Shown: one piece after another, positions 33,714-42,060 of the stretch
How positions within the stretch are numbered: the first letter of the stretch is position 1
How the letters are laid out: the number at the start of each line of letters is the position of its first letter
NCBI RefSeq assembly: GCF_016887565.1
Contig: NZ_CP069396.1
Coordinates: 4,305,001 to 4,369,000 of the forward strand
Direction of reading: 5' to 3'
Length of the DNA stretch: 64,000 bases
From: Archangium violaceum
GTDB lineage: Bacteria > Myxococcota > Myxococcia > Myxococcales > Myxococcaceae
Notes under the pieces: generated by a model
The model's database searches: none
What the model was told of the DNA's origin: nothing
The model's input: only the letters and a program-made list of their open reading frames with translations
Made by a program: the position numbers and the translations under genes

Positions 33714-35564
33714 GTGGCTGGCCCCATCCTCGTCGTCGATGACGACAACTTCTTCCGGCAGCTCGCTTCCGACATGCTCACCCGGAGGGGCTACCGCGTC
33801 GTCACCGTGGAGAGCGCCGCCCGGGCCCTGGAAGAGGTCGGGCGTACCTCCTTCGACCTGGTCATCACCGACGTGGTGATGCCCGAGATGGACGGCTTCG
33901 TGCTCACCACGAAGCTGCGCGAGCGAGACCCCGAGCAGGAGGTCATCCTCGTCAGCCAGCGCACGGACGTGAAGGGCTCGGCCATGGCCCTGAGCGCGGG
34001 GGTGGCCGACTGCCTCACCAAGCCCGTGGAGGAGGCGGACCTGCGACTGGCCGTCGAGCGGGCCATGGAGCGCGCCCAGCTGCGCCACGAGCGCACCCAG
34101 CTCCAGAACGAGAACCTGGAGTTCGCCCGCTACCAGAACCTCCACCAGCGCTGCCTGGAGTTCCTCTCGCAGCCGGACCTCGAGTGGCTCCAGGAGCGGG
34201 TGGCCGCCGAGCTCGCCTCCGTCTGTGATGCCCAGAGCGCCGCCCTGTGGATCGCCGATGACCGGGGGCACCTCGTCCTGCGCGCCTACCGGGGCCTGCT
34301 GGACAGACAGTTCCTCGCGGATCGCATGAGCCCGGATGGGCCGCTCGGCAACCGCCTGCGCGAGGCCCTGCCGTGGATCGCCCGAGACGAGCGCTCGCCA
34401 GTGCTCTACGTGCCCTTCGTCATCAGCGGGGAGATCATGGGCTTGGCACAGCTGTCGGACCCGCTCGCTGGGGACTTCCGCACCGAGCACGTGCGCTACG
34501 CGAAGATCCTGGGTGACTCGGCGGCGGTGGGCATCAAGAACGGTCGCCGGGTGCAGGCGCTGCAGCGGCTGGGCCTGAGGGACCGGGACACCGCCGCCTA
34601 CAACCTCAGCTACTTCACGGACTACGCCTCCAAGGAGATCTACAAGGCGCGGCGCTACGGGCGGACGTTCTCGCTGCTGACGTTCTCCGTGGACAACCTG
34701 CCGCTGGTGCGGATGCGCCTGGGGATGGCGGACGCGAAGCTGGCGGTGCGCGGCATCATCAAGGCGTTCTCGCGAATCGTGCGGGACTCGGACGTCATCG
34801 CCAAGGCGAGCGACCAGGAATTCTACCTGCTGCTGCCGGAGACGGACTTCTTCGGCGCGATGATGTTCGTGCGCCGGGCGTTGGACGCGGTGCGCGCGGA
34901 GCCGGAGGCGCAGGAGGTGGAGGCGCGCCTGCCGCTGGCGCTGGTGGGCGGGGCGAGCACCTTCCCCAAGGACGGCGAGGACTTCGACGAGCTGGTGCAC
35001 CGCTGCCGCCGCCGGATGGAGGAGCGCCGCTGTTCGCTGCAGCGCAAGCTGATGCTGGACACGCTGCCCTTCTGGGACGAGGTGGACCTGTTGCTCGGCA
35101 ACGCCTCCAGCCCGAAGCTGCCGGTGGAGGAGAGCGCGGAGCCCTCGCGGCGCGGCAAGGTGTCGGACGTGCTCTTCGACGAGCTCCAGGCGGAGATCGC
35201 CCGCGAGCTGGTGCGCGACCCGAGCTCGCGCGGGCTGCTGTACGTGGGAGGCCCGGAGATCCGCGCGGATCTGCCCATCGCGCTGGGGTTGGAGTCGGCT
35301 CCGGCGGAGATATCCTCGCGGGTGTACCTGCTGGGACGGCGGGGAGATCTGGAGTCGCACCCGGCGCTCACGCCCGTCTTCCTGGAGGGAGACGAGCGCA
35401 TGAGCCGGCACGAGTTCATCCTCTGGCTGTCGGAGAACGCGGCGTACGCGCTCATCCAGCGCCGGGGGCTCGGAGCCACGTGGGGGTTCCACTCGTCGGA
35501 CACCTCGGTGGTGGACGGACTCATCACCCGCTTGCAGTCCGAGTACGACCTGCAGCCGTACTGA
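33714..35564 (+). CDS. Response regulator: REC - GAF-like - degenerate GGDEF - C-terminal domain
   Basis: A 616-residue protein. The receiver (1-120) has the acid pair in ILVVDDDNFF, phospho-acceptor Asp53 in LVITDVVMPEMDG and Lys in CLTKPVEEA. A GAF-like sensor spans about 140-290 (AALWIADDRGHLVLRAYRGL). A GGDEF-like domain spans about 305-440, recognisable by RDSDVIAKASDQEFYLLLPE. The GGDEF signature itself is SDQEF, so cyclic-di-GMP synthesis is not expected; it may bind nucleotide or act as a scaffold. The last 150 residues (RRGKVSDVLFDELQAEIARE onward) are unknown. The start is GTG 33714, before VAGPILVVDD; the longer frame upstream is out of frame within dapF. A Shine-Dalgarno is poor. 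Confidence 0.85.
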   Translation: MAGPILVVDDDNFFRQLASDMLTRRGYRVVTVESAARALEEVGRTSFDLVITDVVMPEMDGFVLTTKLRERDPEQEVILVSQRTDVKGSAMALSAGVADCLTKPVEEADLRLAVERAMERAQLRHERTQLQNENLEFARYQNLHQRCLEFLSQPDLEWLQERVAAELASVCDAQSAALWIADDRGHLVLRAYRGLLDRQFLADRMSPDGPLGNRLREALPWIARDERSPVLYVPFVISGEIMGLAQLSDPLAGDFRTEHVRYAKILGDSAAVGIKNGRRVQALQRLGLRDRDTAAYNLSYFTDYASKEIYKARRYGRTFSLLTFSVDNLPLVRMRLGMADAKLAVRGIIKAFSRIVRDSDVIAKASDQEFYLLLPETDFFGAMMFVRRALDAVRAEPEAQEVEARLPLALVGGASTFPKDGEDFDELVHRCRRRMEERRCSLQRKLMLDTLPFWDEVDLLLGNASSPKLPVEESAEPSRRGKVSDVLFDELQAEIARELVRDPSSRGLLYVGGPEIRADLPIALGLESAPAEISSRVYLLGRRGDLESHPALTPVFLEGDERMSRHEFILWLSENAAYALIQRRGLGATWGFHSSDTSVVDGLITRLQSEYDLQPY

Positions 35565-35581
35565 CCCGGTAGGGAGCGACC

Positions 35582-37072
35582 ATGGCCCAGGTTCGAAAGA
35601 TCCTCATCGCCGATCCCGACCTCGAGTCGGTCCGCCCGTTGTCCCGGGCGCTGCGCACCAAGGGGTACCAGGTGCACTACGCGCCGGATGGCTCGAGGGC
35701 GCTGGAGGTGTCGGTGCTGCGGCACCCGGACCTCATCCTGTTCGACGAGGCGTGCCGGCTGCTGGACGCGCGCACCTTCATCAACATCCTGCGCACCAAC
35801 CCGCGCACGGATGACATTCCCGTGGTGGTGTCCACCGGCCAGTTCGAGGCGGACCGGATGCGAGGCCTGCGCGATGGCTTCCTTCGCAAGCCCTTCAACA
35901 TCGACGAGGTGCTCTCGCGCATCGAGCACGTCTTCCGCCGCAACGAGGCGGCGAAGGATCTCAAGAGCGAGGCGCAGGAGATCGAAGGCTCGCTGAGCCA
36001 GCTGAGCATTCCGGATCTGATGCAGATCCTCGGGATGAACAAGCGCAGCGGGAAGCTGACGCTGGAGCGGGGCAACGAGCGAGGGGAGATCGTCGTGGTG
36101 GAGGGCCGCCCGGCGAACGCGAGGGTGGGCCGGGCCGAGGGAGAGAAGGCGCTCTTCCGGCTGCTGGTGTGGTCGGAGGGGACGTTCACCTTCGCGCCGG
36201 GAGGAAACAGCGGGAAGGCGCGCATCCAGCGAGCGATGGACGACGCGCTGCTGGAGGCGATGCGGCAGGCGGACGAGGTGAACCGGCTGCTGCCGGGATT
36301 GCCGCCGCGCAACACGCGGCTGGTGCTCGCGCCGGAGGCGGACCTGACGAAGGATCAGCACCCGGTGACGGCGCAGGTGGTGGAGTTGCTGCGCCAGCCG
36401 AGGGCGCTGGGCGAGGTGTTGGACCTGGCGCCGGCCACGGACCTGGAAGTGGTGGGCGTGCTGCACACGCTGCTGCAGAAGGGCGTGGCCCGCATGGCCG
36501 AGGGCGAGCGGGACGAGGGGGGGCCGCTGATGGGCCCCGCCGAGCTGCACGCGCTGCGCGGACGCATCCTGCGGGGCAAGGGTCCCACGAAGGAGGCGAC
36601 CGCGAAGGTCTTCGTCTGCGGGAGTGGCCCTTCGGTGGCGCGCCGGCTGTTGTCGCAGCTGCCGGACATCGCGGCGGTGGCGGCTGAGCCCACGGCGGTG
36701 AAGAGCGGCTTCGGCACGCTGGGGCGGTTGGACCTGAACGAGCTGCTACACCTGGACTTCTGCGTGCTGCCTCCGGCGGAGGCGGCGAGGCCGTTGTGGA
36801 GGCCCTTCAGCGCGGGAGGGGTAGGGGCGCTGCTGTTCGACACGTCGGAAGCGGCGGTGAAGCTGGCGTACTTCCTGGCGTGGGACATCCGGATGCCGGT
36901 GGTGGTGGTGGGCCACCCAGTGCCCGCGGAGCTCCAGGGGGCGCCGGCGGGAGCGGCGAGCGTGGGGGAGGATCTGACCGAGGCGGTGCGAAGCCTGCTC
37001 ATCCTCGCGCTCAACCCGGCGCCGATGCTGCCCGGCGTGCCGCAGCAGGTGTCGCGCACCGTCTCCGCGTAG
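35582..37072 (+). CDS. Response regulator: REC - DUF4388 - GTPase-like C-terminal domain
   Basis: A 496-residue protein starting 17 nt after the previous gene, so the two regulators are probably one pair. The receiver (1-125) has Asp55 in DLILFDEACRLLDA and Lys in LRKPFNIDEV. DUF4388 (PatA N-terminal family; IEGSLSQLSIPDLMQILGMN, then GKLTLERGNERGEIVVVEGR) spans about 140-245. A winged-helix-like linker follows. The last 150 residues (KVFVCGSGPSVARRLLSQLP, then LHLDFCVLPPAE and WRPFSAGGVGALLFDT) resemble the small-GTPase domain of this protein class. The P-loop lacks GxxxxGKS/T, so GTP hydrolysis is unlikely. Such proteins are typical of Myxococcota and Geobacter-type bacteria; phenotype unknown. 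Confidence 0.85.
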   Translation: MAQVRKILIADPDLESVRPLSRALRTKGYQVHYAPDGSRALEVSVLRHPDLILFDEACRLLDARTFINILRTNPRTDDIPVVVSTGQFEADRMRGLRDGFLRKPFNIDEVLSRIEHVFRRNEAAKDLKSEAQEIEGSLSQLSIPDLMQILGMNKRSGKLTLERGNERGEIVVVEGRPANARVGRAEGEKALFRLLVWSEGTFTFAPGGNSGKARIQRAMDDALLEAMRQADEVNRLLPGLPPRNTRLVLAPEADLTKDQHPVTAQVVELLRQPRALGEVLDLAPATDLEVVGVLHTLLQKGVARMAEGERDEGGPLMGPAELHALRGRILRGKGPTKEATAKVFVCGSGPSVARRLLSQLPDIAAVAAEPTAVKSGFGTLGRLDLNELLHLDFCVLPPAEAARPLWRPFSAGGVGALLFDTSEAAVKLAYFLAWDIRMPVVVVGHPVPAELQGAPAGAASVGEDLTEAVRSLLILALNPAPMLPGVPQQVSRTVSA

Positions 37073-37154
37073 GTTCCCGGCGTGTGCCGGTGACAGTCGA
37101 AAGACGCCCTGGACGCCCGCCGGCGCGACGCTGGTAGGTCCCAGGCGCAAGGAA

Positions 37155-37230
37155 TTGAAGGCTCTCAATGTCTGGCCATTGGAGCCCATTCCGCCGGGGC
37201 AGAAGCGCCAGGTCGTGGTGGAGGTGGAGG
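37155..37230 (+). pseudogene. C-terminal fragment of a DUF2381-type protein
   Basis: The frame reads LKALNVWPLEPIPPGQKRQV then VVEVEATESEAR. This matches the last domain of myxobacterial DUF2381 proteins, which carry a PLxPxPPGxKGRVVVEVEA block near the C-terminus. The rest of the gene is missing upstream, and the family's usual beta-strand end is lost downstream. It lies in the 196-nt gap between the DUF4388 regulator and the TonB receptor gene. Nothing else is evident in this gap. Confidence 0.45.
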
Positions 37231-37268
37231 CGACGGAGAGCGAGGCGCGAGTAGAGAAGCGCTCCCGG

Positions 37269-39329
37269 CTACTCCTCCGCCCCGACGTCGAGGAGGTAGC
37301 TGAGCTTCACGAGGAACTCGCGGGTGAACACAGGCATCGGAGCGTGGCCGCCGTTGTACGGCTGCGCGACCCGGAAGTCGGTTCCCAGCAGGTTGTAGAT
37401 GCCCGCTCCGATATCCAGCCCGCGCGTGCCCACGTTCTCGGCGCGCACGAAGAGGTTGAGGAGGAGCTGCGTCGGCATCTTCTGCACCGCGGAATCGCCC
37501 GTGTCGTCCGGCGCGTCGACGGCGTAGCGCTCGCCCACCAGGACGGCCGTGGGGCTGACCGAGAGCCACGGCAACACTTTCACGGTGCCCGTGAGCGCGG
37601 CCTTGTGCGTCGGCAGGCCCGTGAAGGCATTCGTGTGTCCGGGCACCAGGTAGTCCTCCACGTCATTGCGGCCGGACGGCGTGTAGAACGAGTAGCTGAG
37701 CGCCGCGCGGCCCCAGCTCCCGCGGATGCGGTAGTCCAGCTCGATGCCGCGGCTGCCCAGGCGCCCCAGGTTCCGGTACGCCTCCGAGTTCGACTCCGCG
37801 TCATACGAGTAGATGATGGGGTCCTGTATGCCCACGTCGAAGGCGTTCACGCTCACCGCGTGTCCCTCGCCGAGCCGCAGCGTCCCCTCCAGCTCGAAGA
37901 CCGTGGTGCGCTCGGGCCGGACGTTGTCTCCCAGGCTGATGTTCTCCACCCCGGGCGCGCGGAACGCGCGGCTGAAGAGCGCCTTGCCGCTGAACGGTCC
38001 GAACGACCGCAGCAGCACCAGGCGTGGCACGAAGGAGTCCCCGAACGCGCTGTGCCGATCGTAGCGCGCGCCGGCCACCAGGGTCGCGATGGGGTTCTCG
38101 GAGTACGCCTCGATGAAGCCCGCCATGTTCGTGTAGGAGACCTGGTCGCCGGCTTCGCCGAAGGCGGTCTGCAGACCCAGGCCCTCGGGGCCCTTCAGCA
38201 GTCCGTGGTCGAAGGCCAGGTCCGCGCCTCCGGTGAGCTGGAGGTACTCCCAGGCCGCCCAGCGCGCGACCACCCGTCCCCGCAGGCGCCGCGCCTGCTT
38301 CTCGTAATAGAAGGGCGATTCGCGGTTGGTGTCGCGGTATGGCTCCTGCACGGTGAGGTTGATGCGGGGGATGATCTCCACCCGCTCGCTCGGCCGGAAC
38401 CGGTCGCTGAGCTCGGCGTGGAACGACTCGAAGTCCGTGGCGGCCGGAGCTGGCAGCACCTCGTCGAAGGCGACGACGGCCGTGGTGGCGTAGCGCTGAT
38501 ACAGCATGCTCAGTTGCAGGTCCCGGTAGCCCACGCCCGCCTGTGCCGTCAGGGGGTTGATCTCCGACTTGCCTCCCATGGACACCGAGTTGCCGAAGAA
38601 GTCCTGGAAGACGCCATCGCTCCGCTGCCCCTGTCCCACCGAGGCCGAGGCGAAGACGCTCAGTCCCGGCGCGCTCTCGAACACCTTGCGCCCGGAGAGG
38701 CTCAGGCTCCGCCGTCCGTTGACGGTCGCGTACTCTCCGTAGGTACCCGTGATCATCAGGTCCGTGCTGCCCTGGATGCCCCGCGTGATGACGTTGATGA
38801 CGGCGAGCTCGGCGTTGCCGCCGTAGATGACCGAGCCGGGCCCGCGCACCACCTCGATGCGCTCGATGAACTCAATGGGGAACTCGTGGCCGAGCTGGAT
38901 CGTCGAGTAGAGCAGATCGTTCTGCTCCTTGCCGTCGATGAGCAGGAGCACCTTGCCCTCGTGGCCCCACAGTCCGCGGAAGCCGGGCCCGATGGCGCCC
39001 TGCACGTCCGCGCCGAAGAAGAAGCCCGGCACCAGCATCAGCACATCCATCAGGTCGCGCGCGCCGACGTTGCGGATCTCCTCGGCCGTCACGGCGGTGA
39101 CGACCGCGGGTGAGTCGTGGAGTCGGGTGATGGCGAACGAGGCGACCTGGCTGTGGACCTCCGGGTCGTCTCCGATGGATTCGACCGTGCCCGCGGCCTC
39201 ATGGGCTGGCGGCGCCTGCTGCTCCGCGGCGGGCGGCGGGGCCGTCTGTCCGAGACTGGGGCCAGCGCACAGGAGGAGGAGCAACAAACCAGAACGACCA
39301 CCGTGCGACTTGATGCTGCCGCTGTACAT
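37269..39329 (-). CDS. TonB-dependent outer-membrane receptor
   Basis: A 686-residue receptor. A signal peptide (SGLLLLLLCAGPSLGQ) is followed by a spacer, then the plug: LHDSPAVVTAVTAEEIRNVG, VLLLIDGKEQNDLLYSTIQL, and VEVVRGPGSVIYGGNAELAV, though IERIEV precedes the last block. The barrel runs to the end; the terminal residues are DVGAEE and lack the usual aromatic C-terminus. The substrate is unknown. It follows a Ser/Thr kinase and a PEGA protein on the same strand with gaps near 75 nt, so co-expression is likely. Metal, siderophore or glycan import are all possible. Confidence 0.85.
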   Translation of the reverse strand: MYSGSIKSHGGRSGLLLLLLCAGPSLGQTAPPPAAEQQAPPAHEAAGTVESIGDDPEVHSQVASFAITRLHDSPAVVTAVTAEEIRNVGARDLMDVLMLVPGFFFGADVQGAIGPGFRGLWGHEGKVLLLIDGKEQNDLLYSTIQLGHEFPIEFIERIEVVRGPGSVIYGGNAELAVINVITRGIQGSTDLMITGTYGEYATVNGRRSLSLSGRKVFESAPGLSVFASASVGQGQRSDGVFQDFFGNSVSMGGKSEINPLTAQAGVGYRDLQLSMLYQRYATTAVVAFDEVLPAPAATDFESFHAELSDRFRPSERVEIIPRINLTVQEPYRDTNRESPFYYEKQARRLRGRVVARWAAWEYLQLTGGADLAFDHGLLKGPEGLGLQTAFGEAGDQVSYTNMAGFIEAYSENPIATLVAGARYDRHSAFGDSFVPRLVLLRSFGPFSGKALFSRAFRAPGVENISLGDNVRPERTTVFELEGTLRLGEGHAVSVNAFDVGIQDPIIYSYDAESNSEAYRNLGRLGSRGIELDYRIRGSWGRAALSYSFYTPSGRNDVEDYLVPGHTNAFTGLPTHKAALTGTVKVLPWLSVSPTAVLVGERYAVDAPDDTGDSAVQKMPTQLLLNLFVRAENVGTRGLDIGAGIYNLLGTDFRVAQPYNGGHAPMPVFTREFLVKLSYLLDVGAEE

Positions 39330-39407
39330 ACGGACTTCTCCCCATGGGGTGGCGCTGGCGTCCCGGAGGACGCCAGACGCGGATGGCGATGCGAAGGTGT
39401 TCGGGTC

Positions 39408-40499
39408 TCAGCGAACGCGGACGAGGCTGCGGCGGCCCGGCTCGACCTCGACGGTCATCCGCCGCTTCACCTGGCCGTTGACGCGGATCTCCACGCGGGC
39501 CGGGCCGGCGGGAAGCTCCCGGGCGGTGACGGGTGGGAATCCATAGGGCCGGTTGTTGATCCACACCTCGCCGTAGAGCGAGGGAGACGTGACGTCCAGG
39601 TCGCCCTTTCCCACGACCCCGGGGCTGCTCCCGGCCGCCGCCGGCTCGGTGCGTGGCTCGGGTGTCGGCGCGGCGGTGGTGGCCGCGGGGGTCACCTTGG
39701 CCGGAGCGGTCGCGACCGCGGGCACGGGGGTGGGCTCGGGTGCCGGCCGGGTGGGGGCCGACGGTGGAGCGCTCGGCGGGGCGAGCTCCGCCGAGAGATC
39801 CCGGTTGATCGACCGGACCGAGTCCTCCTCCACCTCCACCGTCTCCTCGAACAACCGTCGCTCTCCCTGCGCGAGCGCCACCCGGTGCGAGCCCGCGCGA
39901 ACCGGCAGGCGCGCGGGCGTGAGGTCCATCGTCTTTCCATCCACCAGCACCACCAGGCCCGGGGGCGTCGACGTCACCAGCAGCAGCCCGTTGCGGGGAG
40001 TCTCGGGTGCCGGAGGCTCTTCCCTGGACTGCGTGCGCGAGGCCACCCGGACGGGCTTGGACTTCGATGCCGACCTGACCGGAGGCGTGGGCTCCTGCTG
40101 GGGCTTGGGCTGCTCTTCGCGCGCCCGGGCCTGCTCGCGGGTCCGGAGATCCTGCGCGATGCGCATCAGCTCCACGAGATCTCCCTTGTCCTTGCGCAGG
40201 CTCAGCGCCTCGGTGAACTCGGCCACGGCCTTGTCGTAGTCGCGGTCCTCCAGCGCGGCGAGGCCCGCGGCCCGCCGTGCGCGCGCGAGACCGGCGTTGG
40301 CTTCCTCGGTGGGGTCCACGGCCGGGGGAGGCGTCACCACGGGATTGGCGGGCGCCGGAGCCGTCTGGGTGGAGTCGGCGATGCGAGGAGGGGTTTCCAC
40401 GGGGCCCGGAGTGCGCCGGCCGCGCAGCGTCACGTACGCCACGCCATTGAGCGCGACGGTTGCCAGCAGGATGACGGCGACCCAGGTTTTCTGTTTCAT
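39408..40499 (-). CDS. PEGA-domain membrane protein
   Basis: A 363-residue protein. The N-terminal segment MKQKTWVAVILLATVALNGV anchors it in the membrane. A helical region with TPR-like character (AALEDRDYDKAVAEFTEALS) follows at about 65-100. A PEGA domain (LLLVTSTPPGLVVLVDGKTM) is at about 185-245 and a second PEGA-like domain (GDLDVTSPSLYGEVWINNRP) at the C-terminus. Between are low-complexity Pro/Ala linkers. PEGA domains are surface or periplasmic beta-sandwiches, often attached to kinases in myxobacteria. ATG 40499 follows GAGACGTTG and begins at the anchor; the longer frame is out of the SD register. It lies 75 nt after the Ser/Thr kinase gene. Confidence 0.78.
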   Translation of the reverse strand: MKQKTWVAVILLATVALNGVAYVTLRGRRTPGPVETPPRIADSTQTAPAPANPVVTPPPAVDPTEEANAGLARARRAAGLAALEDRDYDKAVAEFTEALSLRKDKGDLVELMRIAQDLRTREQARAREEQPKPQQEPTPPVRSASKSKPVRVASRTQSREEPPAPETPRNGLLLVTSTPPGLVVLVDGKTMDLTPARLPVRAGSHRVALAQGERRLFEETVEVEEDSVRSINRDLSAELAPPSAPPSAPTRPAPEPTPVPAVATAPAKVTPAATTAAPTPEPRTEPAAAGSSPGVVGKGDLDVTSPSLYGEVWINNRPYGFPPVTARELPAGPARVEIRVNGQVKRRMTVEVEPGRRSLVRVR

Positions 40500-40574
40500 C
40501 AACGTCTCATTCCCTCTCCGCGGGGAAGCACCGTCGTGGCGCTTCGCTTCGCCGGAGGCCACTGCCGCCGCCAC

Positions 40575-41813
40575 TCAGGCGACGAAGTACCAGAACAGCG
40601 CCGAGCCGATGGTCGCGACACCCGCGGCCATGGCGATCCCCCACGGAAATCCTTCCGCTCCTGCCTGTTCCGCCGCCGTGGCCCCCTCGATGCTCGTGGC
40701 CGGGGAGGTTCCCTCGTCCTCCAGGTCTCGTGGGGCCGGCGGCCTGGAACCCGGGCTTCCGCCCGACGTCCGGCCCGTGCCCGCCCCCGAGCTCAACCCA
40801 TTGCTTCCGGGCAACGAGCCGATGATGGGGACGGCGGTCGAGTGGCGGCCCGCCTTGTCGGGCGGGAACAGCGTCGCCATCAACGCGGCGAGCTCGCGTC
40901 CTCCCGAGGTCCACTGCTGCGACGCGCGGAACTTCTCCAGGTCCTCGTGGACCTCGTGTGCGCTCTGGTACCGGGCCTGGGGCTCCTTCGCGAGCAATCG
41001 CAGGAGGATCCGCTCCAGGGCGGGAGGGAAGCCCGGGGTCACCTGGGAGGGGGGAGGCACCTCCGCGTGCGAGGTGGCGAGGATGGTCGCCTCGATGGTG
41101 TCGCGCTTGAACAGACGGCTCCCGGTCGCGGCCTCGTACAGGACGATGCCGAGCGAGAACAGATCCGAGCGGTGATCCAGCTCCCGGTTGGAGATCTGCT
41201 CCGGGGACATGTACGCGTACTTGCCCTTCACCACTCCGGCGACGGTGCGCTCGAGGTTGACGGTGCTCTTGACGATGCCGAAGTCCGCCAGCTTGATGAT
41301 GCCGTCGCGTGACACCAGCACGTTGCCCGGCGTGATGTCGCGGTGTACCAGGCGCAGCGGCGTCCCATCCGGCAGGGTCTTCGAGTGGGCGTAGGCGAGC
41401 GCGCTCGAGATGGCGATGCCCACGTCCACGGCCACGCGCACGCCGAGCGTGAACGAGGCGTTCCACGCATGGCGCAGCACCCGATCCAGCGACGCGCCCT
41501 GGATCCACTCCATGGCGAGGTAGTACTGCCCGTCGATCTTCCCGAAGTCGAAGATCTGCACGATGTTCGGATGGGTCAGGAGCGCCGCGACCTTCGCCTC
41601 GTCGGCGAACATCCGGCTGAAGGCTTCCAGGCTCGCGTACTCGGGGAGGATTCGCTTGATGACGCACGACTTGGAGAAGCCGTCCGGTCCATCGATGGAG
41701 GCCAGGAAGATGTGCGCCATGCCCCCCGAAGCGAGCTGCTGGATGATGCGGTACTTCCCGAAGCGGCCTTCTTCTCCGGGCGCTGGTGACAACGCATTGA
41801 CCCTGTCCACCAC
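40575..41813 (-). CDS. Membrane-anchored serine/threonine protein kinase
   Basis: A 412-residue Hanks-type kinase. Subdomain I is ASGGMAHIFLASID, the ATP lysine is in CVIKRIL, the catalytic loop is HRDITPGNVLV with Asp159, the Mg loop is LADFGIV, and the activation/APE region is YMSPEQISNRELDHRSDLFS. After residue 280 comes a Pro/Gly/Ser-rich linker of about 100 residues and a single C-terminal membrane segment (GIAMAAGVATIGSALFWYFV). The kinase therefore faces the cytoplasm with no extracellular sensor. It starts at GTG 41813. The next gene encodes a PEGA protein, a common partner arrangement. Confidence 0.93.
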   Translation of the reverse strand: MVDRVNALSPAPGEEGRFGKYRIIQQLASGGMAHIFLASIDGPDGFSKSCVIKRILPEYASLEAFSRMFADEAKVAALLTHPNIVQIFDFGKIDGQYYLAMEWIQGASLDRVLRHAWNASFTLGVRVAVDVGIAISSALAYAHSKTLPDGTPLRLVHRDITPGNVLVSRDGIIKLADFGIVKSTVNLERTVAGVVKGKYAYMSPEQISNRELDHRSDLFSLGIVLYEAATGSRLFKRDTIEATILATSHAEVPPPSQVTPGFPPALERILLRLLAKEPQARYQSAHEVHEDLEKFRASQQWTSGGRELAALMATLFPPDKAGRHSTAVPIIGSLPGSNGLSSGAGTGRTSGGSPGSRPPAPRDLEDEGTSPATSIEGATAAEQAGAEGFPWGIAMAAGVATIGSALFWYFVA

Positions 41814-41847
41814 GTGCCTCGAAACCTGATGAGCTGGAAAGCCCGGT

Positions 41848-41876
41848 AAGATAATGGCGCTGTCTGACCTTCACAA
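41848..41876 (-). promoter_or_regulatory. Sigma-70-like promoter for the kinase-PEGA-TonB run
   Basis: On the minus strand: TTGTGA (-35, 41876-41871), 17-bp spacer, TATCTT (-10, 41853-41848). The leader to the GTG start at 41813 is about 28 nt. The 247-nt gap 41814-42060 shows nothing else besides AT-richer DNA near 41900-41960. Confidence 0.4.
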
Positions 41877-42060
41877 GTTTGGGGGTGTTGGCTCGACAGG
41901 CTTCAGCGGCTTCGGCATCCATCATCCATTCTCGATTCATGAGAGATTTTTCTTGGAGGTTGAGAGCGGGCTGCTCTGTCTTCACGGTGTCGGCGCGGAG
42001 CTTCTAGAGCGGGGCCAGACTCCGCCCTTTCCGGTTTGCGCTACCTTCCCTTCTCCCCCC

